NCBI RefSeq assembly: GCF_000002515.2
Contig: NC_006041.1
Span: forward strand, 496,001 to 560,000
DNA: 64,000 bases
Direction: 5' to 3'
Origin: Kluyveromyces lactis
Taxonomy: Eukaryota; Ascomycota; Saccharomycetes; Saccharomycetales; Saccharomycetaceae
Under the pieces are notes generated by a model. The model worked only from the letters and a program-made list of their open reading frames with translations, was not told the origin of the DNA and did not search any database. The position numbers and the translations under genes are program-made. Shown here one piece after another: positions 29,092 to 38,857 of the stretch (the first letter of the stretch is position 1; every line of letters starts with the position of its first letter).

Positions 29092-31233
29092 CTACCACGC
29101 TTGAAGTTCTTCAATATAATCAAGTGTACCAGAAGTTCTTGTTCCAGAGATATCCGCGACTGTTCTTCTAATGGTGTCGCAAATTGCATTGTGACCACAA
29201 CTGACAACGGCAACGTCTGTGGATCCCAGATCTGAAACGTCGGATCTCACCAATTCCTCAATATTTGGCTTTTCGTACCTAAACTCAACGTTTGGCAACA
29301 CTTTAATATACTCTTCAGATCCATCGATCGAGTTTGTCATTTCATCCACGGTGCTTTCTTCTTTGTCTGCCTTTTCCTTATCGAAGACTTCGAAAACTGG
29401 TTGTCCCGGATGCCTTGTGACGTATACGACCGTTTCAACGTTGGAGTAGTTTTGCAACGCTGCCAACTCGTCCATAAACCACTCAACAGACTCAATGTGC
29501 TGAATGATCCAATACAGTGTGATACTCTTGTCACGATTCTCTGGATCCTTCAATAAATTCATCACATATGGATACACTCCTGGAATACCATTCCCACTGC
29601 TGTAGAACAATATGTCTCTGTAATGGTCTAATGGTTTTTCACTCCCATATGGTCCTTCGAACATTACCTTAATTTCAGCAGTTTGTGATTTTTGTTTTTG
29701 GACGTGCTTCAAAATTGTTTTCGTAGCACCCTTCTTCACCTTGATGTAGAAGTTTATATGCTTCCCATCTTCACTAGGAATGATCGAAAATGGATGTGAT
29801 TGCCAAAAAATAGTTGGCTTCATGAAATAAATATACCCGAATGCACCAGGATAAACTGGCCAGTATTTGTGTCTAGGAATCGAGATCATAAGGACTTCAT
29901 CATGAATAACAGTCACTTTTGCGGTTCTCACACCGAAATAGAGAATTCTGACGATTCTTGCAAATCTATCAAATGCCCAGAACGCACCCATAATATAGGA
30001 GAATAACGTGTATTCTTCTTTCTTCAAGTGAAATGCTGTCATGATTAAAACCAATAGAGCCAAAAAGACGTGGAGGATATAGAAAATTTCGTAGTTAAGT
30101 TTTCTTAATCTCCCGAGACCCTGTATCACCATCGTACTGGCAGCAACCAATGCAAAAGCACCACATATCCAGTATCCTTTCATAAGATTACGGTGGTAGT
30201 GCTTAAGCAATGAAGATCTAATTACGTACCCAATTGCATGCACACAGACAACTAAGACAGTAGCACGGGCAACAGCTTTATGGTATGCATAGAAAGTAGA
30301 TTGCTTCCAGCCAGTCCACCATAAAAATATGTTATTACGGCCAGACAAGAAGAATGTTATAACCATCAAATGAACTCCCATGATACCTGCTCTATCAGCG
30401 ATAAGACGACTCAAGTATATTGACTTTGAGGGATAGGTTTTACTGCCTGCAATATGTGAACGATAATTCGTACAAAGGAAGATAAATGTCAAGCACCACC
30501 ATGCCGTTATAAATATTGACTGCAACCTTGTCGGATAGTGTCCACCAGTTACTGGCTCAGGAGCAGCATGCGTTCCGTTAAACAGAGAGGGAATGGTAAC
30601 ATGCTTTTCGAACACTCTAACAATCCATACCTTTTTCATAGCTCTTCTAACTGAGTTAGTTTTCTGTGGGAAGAACACTTTCAACCAATGGATAAGACCA
30701 CCAAAGAAAAATATAACTGGGAAATATGCTGATAGAACTGCCCCGTAATAAAATGAGTGATGGTAACTATTATAAAAGTTTTCCATGGTATCGTAGTAAT
30801 TATTATAGAACTTTTCACTGTAATACACAGGGAACGAGATTGGAACCGATTTGTTAAAGTGTGGGACGTCACTTACCTTTACCAAATGAGACGTAGCGTT
30901 TTCGTATACGGCAAGGATCTTCTTTTCACTGTAACCATTGCATGTCTGATTCACAGTGTTCATGAACTCTTTTTTAGTCGAGTCATCTTCTATGTGTTGG
31001 AAGACGCAGTAAAAGTATGACCCCGCATAATCAACGTTCTTACAGAAACATGTCGCAGCCTTTTTCGCGGTGCAGAATGTTGCTACCGATGCCAATGATT
31101 GTGTACATGCCTGTGTGATTTTCAGAGCAGAACTTCTGGGGGTAAAGAGATCAGTTTTGACAGATGCTGACACCCCATTTAATAGGAACACCACCAAAAA
31201 TGTCAAAATAAATTGCAGTTTGGAGGATCTCAT
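29092..31233 (-). CDS. plasma-membrane ferric/cupric reductase (FRE family)
   Basis: Reduces extracellular Fe(III) chelates or Cu(II) using cytosolic NADPH, FAD and two haems, feeding metal uptake. The 713 residues match the Fre2-Fre6 size class. A signal peptide (1-24) is followed by a Cys-rich ectodomain (Cys43, 54, 62, 64, 76, 98). The ferric-reductase membrane domain carries haem ligands His318, His332, His388 and His402. HPFS at 480-483 binds FAD, and the NADPH-binding part contains FYSSGNGIPG. I cannot tell which S. cerevisiae FRE gene is closest, and none sits at this position there. Iron or copper control is likely by family, but I see no clear Aft1-type promoter pair. Confidence 0.93.
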   Translation of the reverse strand: MRSSKLQFILTFLVVFLLNGVSASVKTDLFTPRSSALKITQACTQSLASVATFCTAKKAATCFCKNVDYAGSYFYCVFQHIEDDSTKKEFMNTVNQTCNGYSEKKILAVYENATSHLVKVSDVPHFNKSVPISFPVYYSEKFYNNYYDTMENFYNSYHHSFYYGAVLSAYFPVIFFFGGLIHWLKVFFPQKTNSVRRAMKKVWIVRVFEKHVTIPSLFNGTHAAPEPVTGGHYPTRLQSIFITAWWCLTFIFLCTNYRSHIAGSKTYPSKSIYLSRLIADRAGIMGVHLMVITFFLSGRNNIFLWWTGWKQSTFYAYHKAVARATVLVVCVHAIGYVIRSSLLKHYHRNLMKGYWICGAFALVAASTMVIQGLGRLRKLNYEIFYILHVFLALLVLIMTAFHLKKEEYTLFSYIMGAFWAFDRFARIVRILYFGVRTAKVTVIHDEVLMISIPRHKYWPVYPGAFGYIYFMKPTIFWQSHPFSIIPSEDGKHINFYIKVKKGATKTILKHVQKQKSQTAEIKVMFEGPYGSEKPLDHYRDILFYSSGNGIPGVYPYVMNLLKDPENRDKSITLYWIIQHIESVEWFMDELAALQNYSNVETVVYVTRHPGQPVFEVFDKEKADKEESTVDEMTNSIDGSEEYIKVLPNVEFRYEKPNIEELVRSDVSDLGSTDVAVVSCGHNAICDTIRRTVADISGTRTSGTLDYIEELQAW

Positions 31234-34193
31234 CGATTATGTTCCTAGAGCCTTCGTGATTTACCTTGGTGAAAAATATGATGTTATACTTGGTGAGTTG
31301 ATAAAAACGAGACAGTAAAAGTTTAAAATCCATATATTAAACCATTGATGGGTCCAAAATGCTCAAATAGTTTCTCAAGAATGATGCTATTATATATACA
31401 TATCAGAAATCCGAGATGATGACGAAGATCCATACCGGAAAGCTGATAAAATAAATTTGGCAAAAGAATCTAACGTACCTATCTGATATCCCTCAAATTG
31501 CGAATGCTAACGTTGTAATATCGCTCCCTACTGACAGGCAATATCAAGAAATGTCCGAATACGATATCGATTTACTTCCATTCCGTTCTAACTTGGAAAA
31601 AAGTGGCGGATCTATCGTAACCTGATATATCATCCTTAACCCCACTAGCCTCGTATCATAGATACTCTGCTATTGTATCGAATGTTCTTATTTCTACGTT
31701 TATTACTTTCGCTGGTGCGAATCTGACAGAAAGGAAAAAAGAAAACATCGAATAGATATGAAAACCCCATCTCTGCCAAGAGTTTAATAGTTTGATAAAG
31801 CTTCTAGCCCTTTCTTCATACTACAATTAAACTTATTCAATTGCAAAAATACCATTAAAATGGGGGTGTGCAGACCCTAGTCTCGCAGACATCAACGTAC
31901 CCATCTTATGTCCTTTTACTGAATTCTCGAATGCATGAATAAAACTAAAAAATAAAGGCTTGGCTTTTAGATGTTAATAATCAATCAAACAGGCTCAGAA
32001 CAGTCCGGATTAAGCCATCTCCCCGTAGCATCCATGGTACAGCATAAACTTTGATTTGTTCGAGCTTTAAGGGAGTATAACTCACGTAGAACAAGTAAGA
32101 GAACTCAGTGTGCTGGAAACCTTTTTTATTCATAATTGGAATCTTTAACCCAATTCGATTACTTAGATTACTTTAAATCACACCCAGTTTTGACCTTTCT
32201 GCATACCGATGCCATTTTTTATCTGAAACTGTCAAACAAACATACAAACGTTCTGAAAAAGAAAAAGGATTCAAGAAGGTTAAAAAAAAGAAAAAGCTGT
32301 GGGTATCTATTGGATGAGCGAAGCAGTAATACGTCGCTCTTACAATTCATTTGTAACGTGAGAGGAAACATTATGTCTTACATCAGGGCCAAGCTAGCCT
32401 CGATGTAACTTTGGCTTTAAAATCGAGCTTTTGCGTTGAGCTGAATGAGCAAACATAAAATGATTACAATTATCGGATCAAACTAGAACGAAAATTGACA
32501 AAGTCTCAAAAGGGACCCTAATCAATGTAGTCAACTAGAATGTATAAAGCTTTGCTATCATTTCTTACGTTCACGGGATGTTCTCAGTCAATCTCCCCTG
32601 TATCTACAATATATATCTACAATGTTCATACTATTTTTATCCGCTATTTGCGGAACTGACAAAACATGCATTATTTCCATGTATGCACAATTAGACGCTT
32701 CCGTCTCCTGTATTTTCGACCCTCTTTTTTTTTGAAATTTTTGGTTTTTCATCCGCATTTCTTTTTTTTTTGCTACTGAGATGCTGCTCGAGGACGGAAG
32801 ACTACATCTACTGCGCATTTGACGCATCTCGAACGGATGTTATGCTGTTTTTAGGCTATTCAAACGGCACTGCCGTGTGTCAATAGAGAGTTGGCGTTCG
32901 ACCGACCAATTTACGTACTAGCATCCATTCAAATTAAAGTTGTTTCGATGCAAAGCGGGATGAAAGGTTCATCCGACCCAAGAATGAGCATTGTTTTCCC
33001 GTTTACAACTGGCTATAGTTCGATATATCCTTGTGTCTAATGTTCATCACTCTCAGTTAATAATCAAGATACACTTCATCTCGATATAGTTTGGAATAAC
33101 CAATTAAGAAATGTTATGCCTCTCCGTTTAAGATCTTGATTTGGTGTGTGGCATCTCATGGTTCTATTGTTGAAGCTCCATAGGTGCTATCAGTTTTACT
33201 TGTATACTGTGTTCACACCTCATCTATGCTGCGTTACCACATGTTCTTGGTGTTCTGGTGGAAAGATGTCCCGCTGTATTGAACTTCTTTTTCTCTAACC
33301 ATAATACTAGAAGGAATTTAATCATTAGGTACTCTAAAAAAAGAAAGACTATGCCAACATTACTGACTCCCAGGCACTTCGCCACATCGTTTGAGTAATT
33401 TAAGAACAGCCGCTTTCGTTTTAGCATTGTGTCACATCCATTTTGCTGAAAATGGTTATTATTCCGGAATACCGTTATGAATATTAAACCATGTAGTTTA
33501 CAAAATTAATCCGGTTGTATGAAAGATGTCCTTATTGAATTTCGTCGAATGCTCAGGATAATCAGTAATAGTCCGCAATCTCCAGGATCCAGTAAGAACG
33601 GAAACGCATCTGTTGAGGTTTTCATTCTTTTGATTTCTTTTCTTACACTTGCATACTTTTTTTACGGAAAGATGCGAAAGGGTCCTCTTATCTGAACGTT
33701 TTAGAGATCATGTTACCCCTCAGTTGATGTGTTTTCATTCATCTAGTGATATTATCAATCAACTGCCTTTTGCGTAGGCTCATCTAGTAGATTTGCTGAG
33801 GAAGTATCATCATATTCATTAAAAATTGTACCAGCATTCTGAAATATTAGGTTTGTTTCTTACCGTAAGAAGATGTAAAAAATTGTGATACATTTCTTAC
33901 TTAATTGTATATTTATTCAAAACGGTAAGGGAGCCGTTCGTCAGAAGCTTAAAAAACATTTTCGTTACCATTAACATCTTCAAAATTTCCAAACGTCCAA
34001 GCCAGATGGCAAGCTTATTTGCATCGATATAGTTGATAATGGGAAATGAAAGACGTTAACGTGAAACAAACCACTCGATGTGGTTGTACAAATGGGTATA
34101 CACCATTTATAAAATAATTATTCCACCAAAAAAGTGACAGTTGTGTTAGAGAAAAGAATACAATTACAAGAGAATGAGTTGAATATTACCATT
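31234..34193. other. 2.96-kb gene-free stretch, FRE upstream / SEC17 downstream
   Basis: The largest gap in the window. Open frames of 60-90 codons exist (32136-32408, 32588-32827, 33224-33427). The first starts only at TTG, and none has a recognisable domain. A TATATATA run near 31391 lies about 160 bases before the ferric reductase start. A TGAGCAAA (32445-32452) matches a single Mac1-type half site, and T-rich tracts occur at 32725 and 32762. I see no tRNA, snRNA or mobile-element remnant. Confidence 0.5.
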
Positions 34194-35294
34194 TTATAGT
34201 AGATCGTCATCCGCCTCGACGATTGTATTTTTCACCTTCAAGAGTATAGTTGTTTTCCAATGGTCTAACTTATTGAACCTATCATATTCGTAGATCTTTT
34301 GCGATAATTTTTCAGTATCACCTTCCCTTACAGCTTCAATTACGTTTGATAGTAACTCAAACTCCCTTGATTGAGAGAATGATGGATCCAACGATTGTGA
34401 TTCGTTCAAACTTTTATCTGCAGCTACAACATCACCAGCAGCAAGGTAACATAGGCCAATCTTCAATAAGTACTCTTTGAGCGACCACTGGCTTAATTTA
34501 TTCCCCAATGAATTTTCAACGACTTTCTTTAAGATCTCGGTAGCTTCCAAATAATCACCGTTCAAAGCTTTCAAATCGGCGCATTTAATGTAGGATTTAT
34601 TCGAGAGAGCAATAGCTTGGTCTTGCAAATACCAATCACCAGCTGTTTCATAATTGGCAATGGCACTTGGGTAATCCTGTAATTGCTGTTCTTGTAATTC
34701 AGCCAATTCGAATTTGAAGTTGGCACCTCTTCTAAACTGACCTCTTCTTGTGAAAATATCTATCGACTTGGCTAAGGACTCAGCAGCTTGTGCTGGAGAA
34801 GATCCTGTCTTGAAACACTTGTAGGCTTCGATATACGTATTTCCTGCTTCATCTTCATTAGAAGCCTGTATTTGACACTCTGCTGCCCTCAAGAAAGTAT
34901 CACCCGCTTGATCCAACTCCTTTCTTAGCCTATAGAGGTTTGCAGCCTCGATATAAAGATCTGCTGCTTCTTCGTAACGGTAAGAGTCTGAACCGCTAAG
35001 GAAACTGAAAAATCCTGATGATGGTTTAGCCTTCTTTTCGGCCTATTACAAAAATGACATGAGATATGTTTCCATACCATTAAGTGAAAAAGAGAGAATA
35101 CGAATGATAAATCACTTCCTCTTTCATCACATTATGGCTAGGGTTTGCATATGTTTATTGTTAGTATTAGGGGTTCAGGCGAGAATAAGGTCAACCATTG
35201 TCATCATACTTTCCTAGACTTATTGATTTGACCTTTCAACATAAATGATGGAGAAAAAACGTACCTTAGCTATAATTTCTTTAACATCCGACAT
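34194..35294 (-). CDS. SEC17: alpha-SNAP (spliced)
   Basis: Adaptor that brings the ATPase Sec18/NSF to SNARE bundles and so drives their disassembly after vesicle fusion. Exons on the minus strand are 35265-35294 and 34194-35042, giving 292 residues, equal to S. cerevisiae Sec17. Exon 1 encodes [10 protein letters not shown]; exon 2 starts [17 protein letters not shown]. The protein is a helical TPR-like layered sheet ending in the conserved acidic DDLL that stimulates Sec18. Taking only the first ATG in exon 2 (34916) would lose 52 residues. Its place next to the MOH1 region fits YBL049W-YBL050W. The 3' side faces the long FRE upstream region. Confidence 0.95.
35043..35264 (-). other. SEC17: SEC17 intron
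   Basis: 222-nt intron with GTACGT donor, a TACTAAC branch site at 35160-35166 and an AATAG acceptor. Branch-to-acceptor spacing of about 117 nt is long but within the yeast range. Confidence 0.88.
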
Positions 35295-35675
35295 ATTCAA
35301 AGAAAACCTGAGTGGGATATGGCTGAATGCTGTTAACTTTTGTCAACCAAGAGCTTGCTTACAACTTTTACTATCAAACTATCAACATTGTATCATCATT
35401 ACATGTTACATATTCTAATTACCATCAGAAAGTAAAGAAATTCCTTAAGGGGAGAAACAACGGAAGGCTATCAGCAGCCGGGTAATTAATTCACGTGACT
35501 TTCAAATAGGCTGGCCTGGGAGCCGGTCCAAGGTATTTGGCTGGACGCGAGGATGAACACTCGACCATCACGCCTAAATCAGTTATATAGGGTAGATGGA
35601 ATATAAAATAACACAAAGTGGAAAGATACGTTTTATTGAAGGATACTTATAACATGATTATACGATGCAACAAGC
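35295..35675. other. SEC17 promoter / RPL43 3' flank
   Basis: 381 bases holding a close CGGGTAA-CACGTG pair (35479-35497), about 190 bases before SEC17. It is also the join between the two ancestral gene blocks. Confidence 0.5.
35479..35497. promoter_or_regulatory. paired CGGGTAA and CACGTG upstream of SEC17
   Basis: CGGGTAA at 35479-35485 and CACGTG at 35492-35497, 6 bases apart, the same two-site module as upstream of RSM7. Confidence 0.5.
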
Positions 35676-36448
35676 TTAAGCTTCAGCCATGTCTCTCAAT
35701 CTTCTGATGGTAGATCTGACGGTAGCGGCAGCGGCGGTAGACAAAGTGTAAGCACCACCAGCGATGGTTCTGTTACAAGAAGAACAAGACCAGACACCAG
35801 CAGCACCTCTCTTAACACAAGTCTTACCACAGAAAGAACAGTTATAAGTGGCGTGTTGTTGAACTTCCAACTTCTTAACTTGTCTTCTCAAAGAGGAACC
35901 GTAACGGACACCGTACTTACCAGTGATACCAACCTTCTTAGTTCTTTTAGCCCTGAATATAAAATGAATTGTGTATTCATTACGTCCGATTCCAATAGTT
36001 CGATTCAATTTGTTCACATAATGGGTGGTAATGAATCGATACCACAGGTAGAATGGGTAATAACACAGATATAAAAGTTAGTAAAATTGTTGCAATTAAA
36101 GGAACAACAGTTTTTTTGGGGGAGGAGGTCTAATAGATCGTCATTTATTCTGCTGTCGTGCGTGTGGAGCTGACACTATAAATCATCACACTGGAATTTT
36201 GCATCTAGCTGTAGTTTCTTGTGCTTATGGTATAATTCCAGTTACCCATTTGTCACTACACTTCTTCTATGTTGATTCCATCTCCTAGTGAACAGGTCAG
36301 TCTGCCTGTATCGTATCAGTCTGCTTCTTCTTCGTCTTCTTCAATCCTCATCGTCTAGTCTATCATAGTTCATAGTTCAACTTGTTATATCGATCACTGA
36401 GTTCTTCGGCCCCATAACTGTGCGCGGTGTGCATTAGGTATCATACAT
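35676..36448 (-). CDS. RPL43: 60S ribosomal protein eL43 (spliced)
   Basis: Cytosolic large-subunit ribosomal protein with a zinc-ribbon. Exon 2 is 35676-35952 and, with a 2-nt first exon (AT at 36447-36448), encodes 92 residues beginning [16 protein letters not shown]. cerevisiae RPL43A/B are the same length and also have a 2-nt first exon. Zinc ligands are the CSFC and CSSC pairs. The first exon was found by searching for AT directly before a GT donor; 36448 is the only workable position in the interval. Its donor is GTATGA, not GTATGT. A Rap1 site lies about 355 bases upstream. RPL43 and IME1 are divergent, as in YJR094W-A/YJR094C. Confidence 0.88.
35953..36446 (-). other. RPL43: RPL43 intron
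   Basis: 494-nt intron with an unusual GTATGA donor, a TACTAAC branch site at 36077-36083 and a TTCAG acceptor. No snoRNA is evident inside. The acceptor side is firm; the donor is the best available. Confidence 0.65.
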
Positions 36449-36802
36449 TTTGGTTTCTTTGTGTTTGCTTGGTTTCTGGAGGGTATATAAGAGTGAATAT
36501 GAACAACTATAAAACGTAGTTAACAACCTATACAATCTTTAAATTCTAATCACTTGCTAAAGATGAAAACTGGTTGGTATTGTAAATGAGTTTGAAACTC
36601 GTCAAGTTTGCAGAATTGAAAAAACTGTGAGGATGAAAGATCCACTGTCCACTAAAACAAGCGTAGACCGAAAAGAGGATAGTAGATTTTTTGTTAAACT
36701 GTAAGAAAAAGAGAAAAAGTTGGGATGTGAAAATCCGAAAAGGGAAATATTCTAAAAATACAAATAATTCTGAGAATACACAGGGTGTAAGGGTAAATTA
36801 CT

Positions 36803-36816
36803 ACACCCGTACACCC
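36803..36816 (+). promoter_or_regulatory. Rap1 binding site of RPL43
   Basis: ACACCCGTACACCC matches the Rap1 consensus of ribosomal-protein promoters, about 355 bases upstream of the RPL43 start. Strong motif at the expected type of gene. Confidence 0.85.
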
Positions 36817-37102
36817 AAACAGTCCGGAAATATAGAAAAAATGAATAGAAACATCCTGGAGTGCCGAATCTACCATTCACATCTTCATGACATCGCGATG
36901 ATTCCCCCATTGGACACTTCCTTATATTTGGGTAATTGAAAAGAATAGAATACAGTGTATACGGAATATTGGAGGATAATACTCTGTACGAATGTATATC
37001 GCTGTTAAAGATGGAATTCGCCAGTGTAATCTCCGAATCCCCGTAATGCCAGGGGGGAGCTTGATCCTTAAGATCTCCGCTCAAACACGACTACTGTAAC
37101 AA

Positions 37103-37126
37103 CTCTTTACCCTTTTGGGTAAAGAG
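37103..37126. repeat. 10-bp hairpin in the IME1 promoter
   Basis: CTCTTTACCC, a TTTT loop and the exact complement GGGTAAAGAG. Confidence 0.85.
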
Positions 37127-37387
37127 ATGATATATGTGTCTTCCCTTTTTTTTTCGAAAAGAAAGAATATAGTATTGACGTACCAAATACAAAACATAAC
37201 AGAAGATCACTCACAGCTACTAACAACTCTAAGCAAAGTAATATTGTTCCGTGCTGCCCGTATTAACGTCTGCTCGATCAAAGCAAAAACCAAGTGTCAG
37301 TGCCGTCTCAACCCAGTGACAACCCGAAACCAGTCTCTTGTCAAACGGAAGCAATTGTTAACGGTAGTCAAACAAGTCAAACAACCT

Positions 37388-37419
37388 ACAGAATAATAGA
37401 CAAAGTGCTATTATTCTGT
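37388..37419. repeat. 12-bp hairpin in the IME1 promoter
   Basis: ACAGAATAATAG and its exact complement CTATTATTCTGT around an 8-base loop. Confidence 0.85.
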
Positions 37420-38071
37420 GTCGATATCTTGTCTTGTCTTGTCTCAATGTAAGATCAGCTCCCCCTGAAATATGCACATTACTGTAGAGAATGTTCCCAG
37501 GGGTGAGGCTCTATACTAAACGGAATAAAAAAATTGTTCAAACAATGTAAAGTTCCGCTACGCCATACAGAGATTTATGAGCGGGGAAGGCGCGTGCTTT
37601 TCCCTAATACTATAGGTATGTCTTAATTATATTGCGTTACCGCATACGGAAACGCCTGAAATGTCACTCTTAAGTACTGTGCTGCTTTTTGTCCCCTTCA
37701 AATCAAAATTTATCCTGCGCTTATTTCACTTCGCGTGTCTTATCTTGGCTCTAAACTGCAAATCAAATTAAATCAAATCAGATCAGAAAAAAAAATTATT
37801 TTTTTTACAGTTAATACCGCCCTTGTTTCATGCTACGGTTCTATCTGGTAAATTCTTGCATTATAATTAACTAGTTAATTAGTTTTATTAGTTTATCCCA
37901 GTCTCAATATTGTTTTTACTCCTGTTTCCACCTTGTTTCTGGATCTAGATGTAACTGGGCATGATACGATATGACATGATTTAGGGTTAATTTGGGAATT
38001 ATTTTAGGATAAATCTAGTTTTATCTAACTTTAGTATATGCAGTTTGAAGTGGAATGCTATCTACCAAGCT

Positions 38072-38079
38072 TATATATA
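38072..38079 (+). promoter_or_regulatory. IME1 TATA box
   Basis: TATATATA 143 bases before the IME1 ATG, a normal spacing for a yeast TATA-containing promoter. Confidence 0.6.
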
Positions 38080-38221
38080 GGTCTATCGTTTTTGAGGCTT
38101 TTGACATATTCTTGTCTGTCTTTCTTTTTCTATCGGTTGCCTCATTACCGTGCATAAAAAAAAACTGATAGTGAAATACTAACTGGTTACCATAGAAGCT
38201 TAATATACTTTACCCAATACA

Positions 38222-38857
38222 ATGCACTGCGAGCTGGATATTTCTAGCTATTTGAAACTGGACGACCTGCAAGAATGTGGAGTTAACATGGAATGGCATG
38301 GTGAATTGGCACTTTCTGATCTCGAAGATGATGTAAGCCTTGATTTTCATGAGAAGCATGTTATCAGTCGACACGATTTACAGCCAAGGTCCATCCATAT
38401 GCCGTCGATGATCCATACTCAGCCTGTCCATTTGATTCACGTTCACAATTTGAAATTTTTACAGACGAGTTTTGAAGAAGAAGATGAACAGAGAATTATT
38501 TGTTCTTCTTCTACACCACCTTCACTGGCTGACACAAGACACAGTTCTGTTTTCTCTTCTACAAGAAGTATCAACGTGTTACTGGAAGAAGACGAGCAAG
38601 ATTTGGACAATGACTTGCAGTGCATGGCTCCAGTGAAGAAAAAACAGCAACGTGCATTGGTGGCACCCATCATGTTCTCCTCTTCATCTTCAAAGAAAGA
38701 TTCGGTCGTTTCGGAAAAGGATCAGTTTGTTTACACGCTAACTAACAAGTTACTACCTTATTTTGGGTATTTCTTGGCTGATTCTAACGATTTGGATTAT
38801 TTCGATAAGATTAGATTCCAAGAAATTGATTACAAGTTCTCCAAGACGTATTTTTGA
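38222..38857 (+). CDS. IME1: meiosis initiator Ime1
   Basis: Master activator of early meiotic genes, recruited to their promoters by Ume6. Only 211 residues, against 360 in S. cerevisiae. Two parts identify it. HTQPVHLI at 65-72 matches HTQPIHLI of S. cerevisiae Ime1. The C-terminal segment at about 168-211, with DYFDKIRFQEI and YKFSKTY, matches the Ume6-interaction end. The Ser-rich middle (SSSTPPSL, STRS, SSSSSK) could carry kinase sites like those used by Rim11 and Rim15, but is much shorter. Its position between RPL43 and FIP1 and its strand match YJR094W-A, YJR094C and YJR093C. The ATG starts after an AT-rich leader. Confidence 0.9.
   Translation: MHCELDISSYLKLDDLQECGVNMEWHGELALSDLEDDVSLDFHEKHVISRHDLQPRSIHMPSMIHTQPVHLIHVHNLKFLQTSFEEEDEQRIICSSSTPPSLADTRHSSVFSSTRSINVLLEEDEQDLDNDLQCMAPVKKKQQRALVAPIMFSSSSSKKDSVVSEKDQFVYTLTNKLLPYFGYFLADSNDLDYFDKIRFQEIDYKFSKTYF

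Larger units (their letters stand above)
37051..37697. promoter_or_regulatory. cluster of four stress-response elements (AGGGG/CCCCT)
   Basis: STRE cores at 37051-37055, 37462-37466, 37499-37503 and 37693-37697, on both strands. Msn2/Msn4 act on IME1 through such elements in S. cerevisiae. The cores are short, so the cluster is more telling than any one site. Confidence 0.5.
36449..38221. other. 1.77-kb divergent control region of RPL43 and IME1
   Basis: No gene with an ATG start and support; frames of 93-110 codons begin at TTG. The RPL43 side carries a Rap1 site. The IME1 side carries four stress-type elements, two perfect hairpins, short CTTGT and AAATCA repeats (near 37430 and 37757) and a TATA box. 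In S. cerevisiae, IME1 also has a promoter of over 2 kb that integrates nutrient and mating-type signals. Confidence 0.7.

Noticed and set aside
31410-31490. C/D snoRNA-like pattern (GATGATGA then CTGA boxes)
   Set aside because: The flanks of the two boxes do not form a terminal stem, and I see no convincing guide sequence.
32136-32408. 90-codon plus-strand frame in the FRE-SEC17 gap
   Set aside because: Opens at TTG, has no ATG until near its end, and has a Lys-rich stretch from A-tracts.
33224-33427. 67-codon ATG frame on the minus strand with a hydrophobic centre
   Set aside because: No positional match to a known small gene, ends in low-similarity sequence, and is within chance expectation.
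36428-36450. Similarity to the Kluyveromyces telomeric repeat/telomerase template near ATTAGGTAT
   Set aside because: Only nine bases match, and the long template of the telomerase RNA is absent. The stretch is the RPL43 first-exon region.
36752-37084. 110-codon minus-strand frame between RPL43 and IME1
   Set aside because: Starts at TTG, spans the Rap1 site, and has no domain. Promoter DNA is the better reading.
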